Assembly: GCA_947464365.1 (NCBI GenBank)
Contig: CANHWS010000220.1
Span: 1-5,862, forward strand
Length of the DNA: 5,862 nucleotides
Reading direction: 5' to 3'
Origin: Cytophagaceae bacterium
GTDB lineage: Bacteria > Bacteroidota > Bacteroidia > Cytophagales > Flexibacteraceae
Below the pieces are notes generated by a model, which was not told the DNA's origin, did not search any database, and saw nothing but the letters and a program-made list of their open reading frames with translations. Below, in pieces: positions 1-5,862 of this stretch. The position numbers were made by a program, and so were the translations under genes. Numbering within the stretch: the stretch's first letter is position 1; each line of letters begins with the position of its first letter.

Positions 1-876
1 TGGCCACGTACTGATGCCAATCTGATATTGGTGGCCGAGATCGTGATTATGACTTTGTTCCTGACCATGAATGCTGCTGATGTTGCGCTCCAGAACAAGG
101 GTAACCTTCACTACTTCCCGACAGGAGATTTCCTGATTTCGGGCTACCTAGTGCCATTTTTTAGCAACTTTAGTGCTGACTTTTTGGTGATTTACGAGCG
201 CCTAGCATGGTGGCTCCACATTGCGGGGATCTTTGCCTTTGCGGTCTATGTAACCTACAGTAAACACTTGCATATCATCTTAGCCTTTCCGGCTACCTAT
301 TTTAGTCGGCTCAATCCTGCTGGTGAGATCAACAATATGCCGGCGATCACGAACGAAATCAAAATTGCCCTTGGTTTGCCAGGTGCTGATAACAATGCAG
401 AGGCCCCAAGTCGTTTTGGAGCAAAGGATATCCAGGATCTGAGCTGGAAAAACTTGCTTGATGCCTACGCCTGTACCGAATGCGGACGCTGTACTTCGGT
501 CTGCCCAGCTAACCTGACAGGCAAAAAACTGTCTCCACGCAAGGTGATGATGGATACCCGTGACCGCATGGAAGTCGTGGGTAATAGCATCGATGCTGGC
601 GGCCCAGGTCTTGACGATGGAAAAAGTCTTTATGGTGATTACGTAACGAAGGAGGAGCTAATGGCCTGCACCACCTGTAACGCCTGTGTGGATGCCTGCC
701 CTATCAACCTCAATCCACTGGACATTATTCTAGATATGCGACGCTATGTGGCTATGGAAGAAAGCGCTACTCCTGCCAGTTGGAACGGGATGTTCGTGAA
801 TGTCGAGAACAACATGGCACCGTGGGCATTTTCACCTTCGGATAGGCTGAACTGGAAAGAACAGGCTGAAGCCTAA
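1..876 (+). CDS. Membrane-anchored HdrC-like (Fe-S)-binding protein, C-terminal part (5' end outside window)
   Basis: The frame is open from the first base, so the gene starts upstream; 291 residues are visible before TAA at 874-876. The N-terminal visible part is hydrophobic, with a membrane segment near residues 8-24 and another near 69-86. The second carries WWLH and is followed by His89 and His91, which resembles a NarI-like heme-binding membrane domain. The soluble C-terminal half has two ferredoxin-type clusters, CTECGRCTSVCP (residues 158-169, bases 472-507) and CTTCNACVDACP (residues 223-234, bases 667-702). Each should bind one [4Fe-4S]. This is the plan of the HdrC-like reductase proteins common in Bacteroidota, which probably pass electrons between a membrane donor and a soluble HdrB-like partner; the true donor and acceptor are unknown. 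No HdrB-like gene follows it here; a partner could lie upstream. A TTG at 28 is an internal Leu codon, not a start. The family call is firm, the role is inferred. Confidence 0.87.
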   Translation, partial: WPRTDANLILVAEIVIMTLFLTMNAADVALQNKGNLHYFPTGDFLISGYLVPFFSNFSADFLVIYERLAWWLHIAGIFAFAVYVTYSKHLHIILAFPATYFSRLNPAGEINNMPAITNEIKIALGLPGADNNAEAPSRFGAKDIQDLSWKNLLDAYACTECGRCTSVCPANLTGKKLSPRKVMMDTRDRMEVVGNSIDAGGPGLDDGKSLYGDYVTKEELMACTTCNACVDACPINLNPLDIILDMRRYVAMEESATPASWNGMFVNVENNMAPWAFSPSDRLNWKEQAEA

Positions 877-902
877 AGTTGGCGGACAAATCAAGATAAA
901 TT

Positions 903-2000
903 TTGGCAGCACAAGCTTCCGTCTGGACCGAACAAGATGCCTGTTGGATGCGGCGAGCCCTTGAGCTAGCAGTCCGCGGTGCAAGATACGTCAGCCCAAA
1001 CCCAATGGTTGGTTGTGTAATCCTAAGTGCCAAAGGTGAATTCCTGGCTGAAGGTTGGCACCAAGTTTATGGCGGCCCCCATGCCGAAATTATGGCACTG
1101 CGCAACTTGCCAGATGGGGCTGACCTTAATGAGGCTACGGTGTATGTGACACTAGAGCCCTGCGCCCACTACGGCAAAACCCCACCCTGTGCGCTGGCAT
1201 TGTCCCAACTACCAATAAAACGTGTGGTTGTAGCCTGCCAAGATCCTAATCCTGTAGTTGCAGGCCAGGGGATCAAGATGCTGGAGGAAGCTGGTATCAC
1301 CTGCGAGGTTGGGCTGTTGGAGACAGAGGCACAACAGGTCAATCGGGCATTTTTTTGGCGGCTTTCACACCAGATGCCCTATATCACGCTGAAATGGGCA
1401 CAGACTGCGGATGGATTCATAGCTCGGTCCAATTATGACAGCAAATGGATCACCGGGCCTTTGTCGCGTGCTTGGGTGCATAAGCTTCGATCAGAGGTTG
1501 ATGCTGTTGCCGTAGGTGGTGGGACTTCCTTTTATGACAACCCAGAGCTCAATGTTAGGAGCTGGCATGGGCATCAACCAGCTCGTTTGGTCTGGGCTAG
1601 TCGGCCAGATCTACCACAATCGCATAACCTGTTGTCGGGGTTGCAGACTACTTACCTTGGCTGGCTAGGGCAAGGTAGCGCCCCAATATGGGCAAATACA
1701 CAAACACTAGAGGTACCAGACGGATTGCCAATGGGTGATCGGTTTGCCTTTCATCTTAAGCAACTAGCCTCCCTAGGCATCCAGCACGTGTTGGTTGAGG
1801 GGGGGAGCAAATTGCTACAAGACCTGATCGATCATGACCTTTGGAATGAGGCTTGGGTCGGCACCAATCCGTCTATGCACTTCCAAGATGGGATCAAGGC
1901 ACCTGAGCTAAAGATTCCGCCTAGTTCCCAGCATAAATTGGGACAGGATATCTGGTCGTATCATGCGCATCAGTTGGGTGCTGGATTGGTTTCTGAATAG
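903..2000 (+). CDS. ribD: Bifunctional riboflavin biosynthesis protein RibD (deaminase + reductase)
   Basis: RibD performs two successive cytosolic steps of riboflavin synthesis: deamination of the pyrimidine formed from GTP, then NADPH-dependent reduction of its ribosyl side chain. At 365 residues it has the usual length. The N-terminal cytidine-deaminase-like domain (about 10-150) has PNPMVGCVI (32-40), HAE (His60, catalytic Glu62) and EPCAHYGKTPPC (85-96). The zinc ligands are His60, Cys87 and Cys96. The reductase domain (about 158-360) shows LKWAQTADGFIA (163-174), WITG (182-185), GGGTSFYDNPELNVR (205-219) and VLVEGG (296-301). The start is taken as TTG at 903. An in-frame stop lies at 897-899, and the first ATG (948) would remove the residues before WMRRALEL that align with other RibD N-termini. 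ATT at 900 is the only other upstream option. No clear Shine-Dalgarno is seen. The 26-nt gap after the Fe-S gene suggests co-transcription with it. Confidence 0.95.
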   Translation: MAAQASVWTEQDACWMRRALELAVRGARYVSPNPMVGCVILSAKGEFLAEGWHQVYGGPHAEIMALRNLPDGADLNEATVYVTLEPCAHYGKTPPCALALSQLPIKRVVVACQDPNPVVAGQGIKMLEEAGITCEVGLLETEAQQVNRAFFWRLSHQMPYITLKWAQTADGFIARSNYDSKWITGPLSRAWVHKLRSEVDAVAVGGGTSFYDNPELNVRSWHGHQPARLVWASRPDLPQSHNLLSGLQTTYLGWLGQGSAPIWANTQTLEVPDGLPMGDRFAFHLKQLASLGIQHVLVEGGSKLLQDLIDHDLWNEAWVGTNPSMHFQDGIKAPELKIPPSSQHKLGQDIWSYHAHQLGAGLVSE

Positions 2001-2117
2001 ATGGATAAGGGTTTTAGTGCTGGTAATCAATAGTTTGACAACAACTGGCGGCTTTTTGGTTGGATTTATGCCCAAACAATAAGGCCTTCTTGGTGTTATG
2101 TAATCGACAAACAGACG

Positions 2118-2125
2118 TAATTTTA
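2118..2125 (+). promoter_or_regulatory. Possible Bacteroidota-type -7 element upstream of the carotenoid cluster
   Basis: TAATTTTA matches the Bacteroidota -7 consensus TAnnTTTG except at the last base. It lies 53 nt before the desaturase ATG, inside the only sizeable gap in the window (2001-2178). No good TTG-type -33 element lies at the usual distance; the nearest TTG (2090-2092) is about 25 nt away. A TTTGACA at 2034-2040 has no matching downstream element. That a promoter lies somewhere in this gap is likely from the layout; this exact site is a guess. Confidence 0.2.
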
Positions 2126-2178
2126 GGGGCTGGGAACCTGGTTTTTTTCACTAGATCCTGACTCCACACATTAAGGCT

Positions 2179-3663
2179 ATGGCAAAGAAGAAAGCACTCA
2201 TTATCGGCACTGGTCTCGGAGGTATGGCTACTGCCCTACGTTTGGCCCATAAAGGTTATGAGGTCGAAATGGTCGAGAAGCATCACCAACCAGGTGGCCG
2301 ACTGAATCAGCTCAAAAAAGATGGATTTACGTTCGATGTAGGACCTTCGTTCTTCAGCATGAGCTATGAGTTCAAAGAGCTGTTTGACTACGTGGGGGTA
2401 CCTAATCCACTAGGGTTTAATGAGCTCAACCCATTATACTCGGTCTACTTTGCGCATCGGGACAAACCATACAACATCTATAAGGAGCTCGATAAACTAG
2501 CTAAGGAGTTTGGCGACCATGAGCCCAACTTCGAGGCAAAAGCCAGCAAATACCTAAAGGCAGCCAAAGAGATTTTCCACGATACCGAATACAAGGTCGT
2601 TAAGCGGAACTTCAATGGTCTGTTAGACTACGGTGCAAGCCTGGCCACAGTGCCTCTAAAGCATGGTCCCAAGTTGTTCAGGAGTATGTGGTCTGAGCTT
2701 GGGCGTCATTTTGATGGACAGGATACCAAAGTTATTTTCTCCCTAGTAGCTTTCTTTTTGGGTGCCACTCCATTTGACACCCCAGCGGTTTATAGCCTCC
2801 TGAACTACACTGAGCTTATCCATGACGGATACTGGAACGTGAAGGGTGGCATGTACAAAATTGTTGAGGCCATGGTCAAACTCCTGACTGAGCGTGGTGT
2901 CAAGATGACGTTCAATACCGAGATCGTAGGCGTAGAGGCTAATGAGTTCAACGTCACGGCTTTCATTGACCAGCATGGGAAACGCCACACAGCAGACCTT
3001 TTTGTCTGTAATAGCGATGCGGCGATGTTCCGTGGGGTGATTCTTAAACGCCGCAAGTTCAATGAGCACAAGCTAGATGGCATGGACTGGACCCTAGCGC
3101 CATTCACGATCTACCTAGGGGTTAAAGGCAAACTCGAGGGGTTGCACCACCACAACTACTTCTTGGGTAGCAACTTTAACGAATACGCTGACAATATCTT
3201 CAAGACCTCAATCGCTCCGGAGAAGCCATACTACTACGTAAACGTTAGTAGCAAAAGTAACCCTGACTGCGCACCAGAAGGGTGTGAAAATATTTTCATC
3301 TTGTGCCCCGTGCCTGACCTGCGCTACAAAAAAACTTGGGAGGACACTGAGCAGCTAGCCAACACCATCATTCAGGATCTGAGTGAAAGGGTAGGGTATG
3401 ACATTGCTGCCAACACCCTGACTCGTACTGTCTATAACCCAATAGACTGGCGGGACAAGTTCAACCTCTATCGTGGCAGTGGCCTAGGGCTTGCACACGG
3501 GATGAACCAAGTAGGTGGCATGCGACCTGCCAACAAGGACGAGCTATTTAGCAACCTTTATTATGTTGGGGCCAGCACCATCCCGGGTACAGGTCTGCCG
3601 ATTGTTGTAATAAGCTCACGCCTTGCAACCGAGCGTATCTTGGCAGACCACCCGATCAGCTAA
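2179..3663 (+). CDS. crtI: CrtI-type carotenoid desaturase (probable phytoene desaturase)
   Basis: This is a FAD-dependent desaturase of the CrtI/CrtN family, about 494 residues, the normal length. It probably converts phytoene to lycopene at the membrane surface. The N-terminal Rossmann fold shows ALIIGTGLGG (6-15), the acidic Glu33 that would hold the FAD ribose, PGGR (38-41) and FDVGPS (52-57). The C-terminal family signature is GLGLAHGMNQ, then NLYYVGAS, then PGTGLP (about 469-474), ending in VVISSRLATERI. ATG at 2179 gives the expected short MAKKKALIIG lead-in, although no well-spaced Shine-Dalgarno is visible. It heads a carotenoid unit, with crtB 81 nt downstream, which favours phytoene as substrate. 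The same superfamily includes CrtD (3,4-desaturase), CrtN (diapophytoene) and CrtO-like ketolases. The family is certain, while substrate and number of desaturations are inferred from the neighbours. Confidence 0.88.
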   Translation: MAKKKALIIGTGLGGMATALRLAHKGYEVEMVEKHHQPGGRLNQLKKDGFTFDVGPSFFSMSYEFKELFDYVGVPNPLGFNELNPLYSVYFAHRDKPYNIYKELDKLAKEFGDHEPNFEAKASKYLKAAKEIFHDTEYKVVKRNFNGLLDYGASLATVPLKHGPKLFRSMWSELGRHFDGQDTKVIFSLVAFFLGATPFDTPAVYSLLNYTELIHDGYWNVKGGMYKIVEAMVKLLTERGVKMTFNTEIVGVEANEFNVTAFIDQHGKRHTADLFVCNSDAAMFRGVILKRRKFNEHKLDGMDWTLAPFTIYLGVKGKLEGLHHHNYFLGSNFNEYADNIFKTSIAPEKPYYYVNVSSKSNPDCAPEGCENIFILCPVPDLRYKKTWEDTEQLANTIIQDLSERVGYDIAANTLTRTVYNPIDWRDKFNLYRGSGLGLAHGMNQVGGMRPANKDELFSNLYYVGASTIPGTGLPIVVISSRLATERILADHPIS

Positions 3664-3693
3664 TCACTACCTATCGATCATCAAACTAAGGAT

Positions 3694-3714
3694 CTAGAGA
3701 GTGCGTCTAGTTTT
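3694..3714 (+). other. Small hairpin with T-run between crtI and crtB (weak attenuator candidate)
   Basis: CTAGA (3694-3698) and TCTAG (3706-3710) are perfect inverted repeats around a 7-nt loop, followed by TTTT (3711-3714). The stem is only 5 bp and A/T-rich, so it is too weak for a confident intrinsic terminator. At most it could damp read-through or protect the upstream mRNA end. It may be chance, given how frequent CTAG is in this window. Confidence 0.18.
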
Positions 3715-3744
3715 CCTCCTCTCGGGGCCTAATTGCCAACCTTC

Positions 3745-4581
3745 ATGATCTCGCTCTACGACAAAACTACCTTGGAGTGCTCTAAGCTGATCACCAATCG
3801 CTATAGCACCAGCTTTAGCCTCGGTATTAGCACACTCAACAAGCGTTACCACTTGCCGATATGCGCCATCTATGGTTTTGTGCGGTTGGCAGACGAGATT
3901 GTGGATACCTTCCTCGACCATGATAAGGAGACCCTACTCAATAGGTTTGAGGCGGACACTTATGAGGCCATCGAGCGCAAACTAAGCCTGAACCCGGTGT
4001 TGCATGCCTTTCAGCTGGCGGTCAATGAGTTCAAAATTGATCATGAGTTGATCGCGGCTTTCTTGCACAGCATGCGTATGGACCTGAACCTAACCAGCTG
4101 CACTGATGATACCTATGATGAGTACATCTATGGCAGTGCTGAGGTGGTGGGCCTAATGTGCCTGCGAGTTTTCTTGGACGGAGACCAACAGCGATATGAG
4201 GAGCTTAAACCTAGTGGTCGCAAATTGGGGGCTGCCTTCCAGAAGGTGAACTTCTTGCGGGATATGAAAAGTGATTTTCAGGAACGCGGTAGGGTTTACT
4301 TCCCAGGGGCTGATTTCAAGCAATTTGGTCCCGATACCAAAGCGGCGATCGAGGCTGATATTGCTCAAGATTTCCGTGAGGCTTATATTGGCATCAAACA
4401 GCTGCCTGATGGCGTACGACTAGGGGTCTATCTGGCATACGTTTATTATTTGGCACTCTTCCGTAAGATCAAAAGCATGCCACCTGCCCGCATCCTGAAC
4501 GAGCGGATTCGCGTGCCAGATGCCGAAAAGGCTTGGCTGCTATTGGCGGTCCGGTGTAAGTCAGCCCTTAGGTTGATCTAG
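3745..4581 (+). CDS. crtB: Phytoene synthase (squalene/phytoene synthase family)
   Basis: CrtB condenses two geranylgeranyl diphosphates head to head into phytoene, the committed carotenoid step. The 278-residue protein is complete and of usual length for Bacteroidota CrtB. It shows the early ECSKLITNRYSTSFSLGI (11-28), the first Asp-rich motif DEIVD (50-54) that binds diphosphate through Mg2+, and the second at NFLRDMKSD (169-177, Asp173 and Asp177) followed by RGRVYFP (181-187). The C-terminus RILNERIRVP (249-258) is also familiar from this group. I start it at ATG 3745: the resulting MISLYDKTTLECSKL matches the family lead-in. A TTG four codons upstream (3733) would only add three residues before this Met. 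It sits between the desaturase and the cyclase, with 81- and 59-nt gaps, which settles phytoene rather than squalene as product. Confidence 0.94.
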   Translation: MISLYDKTTLECSKLITNRYSTSFSLGISTLNKRYHLPICAIYGFVRLADEIVDTFLDHDKETLLNRFEADTYEAIERKLSLNPVLHAFQLAVNEFKIDHELIAAFLHSMRMDLNLTSCTDDTYDEYIYGSAEVVGLMCLRVFLDGDQQRYEELKPSGRKLGAAFQKVNFLRDMKSDFQERGRVYFPGADFKQFGPDTKAAIEADIAQDFREAYIGIKQLPDGVRLGVYLAYVYYLALFRKIKSMPPARILNERIRVPDAEKAWLLLAVRCKSALRLI

Positions 4582-4640
4582 GCAGGATCTAACAGGTCAG
4601 AAACGTAAAAACACGATTAGCCGTATCACGAATAACTTAA

Positions 4641-5411
4641 ATGAACGAGGCGATCAATGAGGCAGTACGCAATTTGTTTGATCAGGTAGGGCATTACACC
4701 TACTTGGCGCTTCACTTGTTCATCATTAGTTTTCCGCTGGTCCGGAGCTTCGAACCTCGCATAAACTACGTCCGGAAGTGGAAATACTTGGTACCAGGCA
4801 TCCTTATCGCCGGGGTCTTTTTCATCGGATGGGATGCCTTGTTCACCGCTTGGGGTATCTGGAGTTTTAATCCTAAGTATGTGATTGGTGTTTGGTGGCT
4901 CGGCCTGCCGGTTGAAGAGTGGCTCTTCTTCCTAACTGTCCCGTTCAGCTGCGTGTTTATTTATGAGTGTGTGCTCTACTTTTTGCCAAACCCAAACACT
5001 TGGCGCAAGGTATCAGTGCCCATTACTTGGGCGGTGGCTTTGGCCCTGGCTGTTGTTGCCTTGGCAAACTATGACAGACTTTATACGTCCATCAAACTTG
5101 GGCTGACTGCCATGGCTTTGGTGGTACACATCTTATGGTTTAAGGATAAGTACCTAGGTCGTTTTTGGATAGCTTACCTTTTCACGATCATTCCCTTTTT
5201 GCTCGTCAACGGTGTCTTGACCTTTATGCCAGTCGTGAGTTATGACCCTGCCCATAATCTTGGCATTAGGGTAAAGGACCTAACGGGGATCTCTTTCCTG
5301 AACATCCCGATAGAAGATAGCCTTTACAGCCTACTACTTTTGCTGATGAACATCACGATTTATGAGATCGTGAAGTCAAAATCCGAACAAAAAACCCTAG
5401 TATCTGGTTAA
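4641..5411 (+). CDS. crtY: Fused CrtYc-CrtYd-type lycopene beta-cyclase (membrane protein)
   Basis: This integral membrane enzyme cyclises lycopene ends to beta-ionone rings, giving gamma- and then beta-carotene. At 256 residues it is a tandem of two related halves, the fused form of the heterodimeric CrtYc/CrtYd cyclase, related to the cyclase part of fungal CarRP and unrelated to FAD-binding CrtY/CrtL. Half one (about 20-115) has Asp65, GIWSFNPKYVIG (72-83) and the key PVEE (90-93), then WLFFLTVPFSCVFIYE. Half two (about 125-245) has VNGVLTFMPVVSY (189-201) and the matching PIED (223-226), then SLYSLLLLL. Hydrophobic stretches suggest about six or seven membrane helices. ATG at 4641 follows crtB by 59 nt, so co-transcription is likely. 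The symbol crtY is used loosely; crtYcd would be more exact. Whether it makes one or two rings cannot be read here. Confidence 0.91.
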   Translation: MNEAINEAVRNLFDQVGHYTYLALHLFIISFPLVRSFEPRINYVRKWKYLVPGILIAGVFFIGWDALFTAWGIWSFNPKYVIGVWWLGLPVEEWLFFLTVPFSCVFIYECVLYFLPNPNTWRKVSVPITWAVALALAVVALANYDRLYTSIKLGLTAMALVVHILWFKDKYLGRFWIAYLFTIIPFLLVNGVLTFMPVVSYDPAHNLGIRVKDLTGISFLNIPIEDSLYSLLLLLMNITIYEIVKSKSEQKTLVSG

Positions 5412-5430
5412 CCTTAGACCAAACTCCACC

Positions 5431-5438
5431 GAATTTTG
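5431..5438 (+). promoter_or_regulatory. Possible Bacteroidota-type -7 element for ispH
   Basis: GAATTTTG fits TAnnTTTG at every fixed position but the first and is followed by C, as is common. Transcription would begin near 5444-5446, right at the upstream ATG, which would favour the downstream ATG (5495) as the ispH start. No clear -33 TTG at the right spacing is seen. This is a tentative site from pattern matching only. Confidence 0.22.
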
Positions 5439-5494
5439 CTACTATGGTAGTTTCAGCCTCCAATAATCTTACAGCGCAAGACAGTGGCTCTAGA

Positions 5495-5862
5495 ATGGGG
5501 CTCAGGGTTAGCATTGACTCGGGTTCTGGCTTTTGCTTTGGCGTTGTCTATGCCATAGAGATGGCAGAGGACATCCTCAACGAGTTTGGCCACCTGTATT
5601 GCCTTGGCGATATCGTGCACAACGACGAAGAGGTCCGGAGACTGGAGGCAAGAGGACTAGAGATTATTGACCATGATAAACTGGTAAACCTCACGGATAC
5701 ACGTGTTTTGATCCGCGCACATGGCGAGCCACCTGCCACCTACCAAATTGCACTTGAAAACAACCTAGAACTGATTGATGCTAGCTGCCCTGTTGTGCTC
5801 AAGCTCCAGAACAGGATAAGGAATAGCTATGACAAAGGCGACAAGATCTACCTCTACGGCAA
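5495..5862 (+). CDS. ispH: 4-hydroxy-3-methylbut-2-enyl diphosphate reductase IspH (LytB), N-terminal part, cut by window end
   Basis: IspH is the last enzyme of the MEP pathway. It reduces HMBPP to IPP and DMAPP with a [4Fe-4S] cluster, so it supplies precursor for the carotenoid genes just upstream. The 122 visible residues carry SGFCFGVV (11-18, cluster Cys14), CLGDIVHN (36-43, His42), LIRAHGEPP (72-80, His76) and IDASCPVV (94-101, cluster Cys98). These correspond to Cys12, His41, His74 and Cys96 of the E. coli enzyme. The third cluster Cys and the later substrate residues lie beyond the window. ATG at 5495 gives MGLRVSIDSGSGFC, the usual short lead-in. An in-frame ATG at 5444 would add 17 polar residues that I do not recognise, so it is less likely but not excluded. 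The gap from the cyclase gene is 83 nt (32 nt with the earlier start). Confidence 0.93.
   Translation, partial: MGLRVSIDSGSGFCFGVVYAIEMAEDILNEFGHLYCLGDIVHNDEEVRRLEARGLEIIDHDKLVNLTDTRVLIRAHGEPPATYQIALENNLELIDASCPVVLKLQNRIRNSYDKGDKIYLYG

Noticed and set aside
767..1033. Minus-strand open frame across the Fe-S/ribD junction
   Set aside because: It overlaps two well-supported + strand genes, including the RibD N-terminal motif region, and its translation resembles no family I know.
2001..2033. Ten-codon open frame starting at ATG 2001, right after ribD
   Set aside because: It is too short, with no ribosome-binding site and no regulatory peptide pattern such as a run of one amino acid.
2122..2148. 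G-rich stretch followed by a T-run as a possible ribD terminator
   Set aside because: GGGGCTGGGAACCTGG does not fold into a stem of more than about 2-3 bp before the T-run.
2743..3107. Two overlapping minus-strand open frames inside the desaturase gene
   Set aside because: They are antisense to a conserved coding region, have no recognisable domain and have no start context.
3694..3921. Minus-strand open frame over the crtB start
   Set aside because: It lies opposite the conserved crtB N-terminus, including the DEIVD motif, and looks like a by-product of crtB codon use.
4153..4368. Minus-strand open frame inside crtB
   Set aside because: It is opposite the second Asp-rich motif of crtB and has no family features.
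5405..5421. TGGT/ACCA inverted repeat after the cyclase stop as a terminator
   Set aside because: The stem is only 4 bp with a 9-nt loop and no T-run follows.
5548..5739. Minus-strand open frame opposite ispH
   Set aside because: It is antisense to the conserved IspH motifs (CLGDIVHN and RAHGEPP); its Ser/Arg-rich translation is typical of a shadow frame.

Overview
The window is a gene-dense, one-strand stretch of ordinary bacterial chromosome, most likely from a member of the Bacteroidota. Three things point there. The phytoene synthase and the CrtI-type desaturase have N-termini I recognise from that phylum. The lycopene cyclase is the fused CrtYc-CrtYd type. The first gene is a membrane-anchored two-[4Fe-4S] protein of a kind common there. 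Shine-Dalgarno sequences are weak or absent, which also fits. Genus or family cannot be read from the sequence.

Layout, all on the + strand. (1) 1-876: the 3' part of a gene for a membrane-anchored, HdrC-like (Fe-S)-binding protein, cut by the window's left edge. (2) 903-2000: ribD, the bifunctional riboflavin deaminase/reductase, starting 26 nt after the Fe-S gene, probably at a TTG codon. (3) 2001-2178: a 178-nt gap, the largest in the window, where the carotenoid unit probably gets its own promoter. (4) 2179-3663, 3745-4581 and 4641-5411: a carotenoid cluster of CrtI-type desaturase, phytoene synthase (crtB) and fused lycopene cyclase (crtYcd-type), with gaps of 81 and 59 nt. (5) From about 5495 (or 5444) to the right edge: the 5' part of ispH, the last enzyme of the MEP isoprenoid pathway.

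Together IspH supplies IPP and DMAPP. These are condensed to GGPP by a prenyltransferase not seen here. CrtB joins two GGPP into phytoene, the CrtI-type enzyme desaturates it (probably to lycopene), and the cyclase closes one or both ends to give gamma- or beta-carotene. No hydroxylase (crtZ), ketolase (crtW) or GGPP synthase lies inside the window, so any xanthophyll steps must be encoded elsewhere. RibD feeds FMN/FAD synthesis; the CrtI-type desaturase needs FAD, but I see no evidence that this adjacency is functional.

I found no RNA gene, CRISPR array, insertion sequence, integration site or convincing new system. The points worth checking are start-site choices, the missing xanthophyll genes, the ispH linkage, the desaturase's exact substrate, and the lack of CTAG avoidance.
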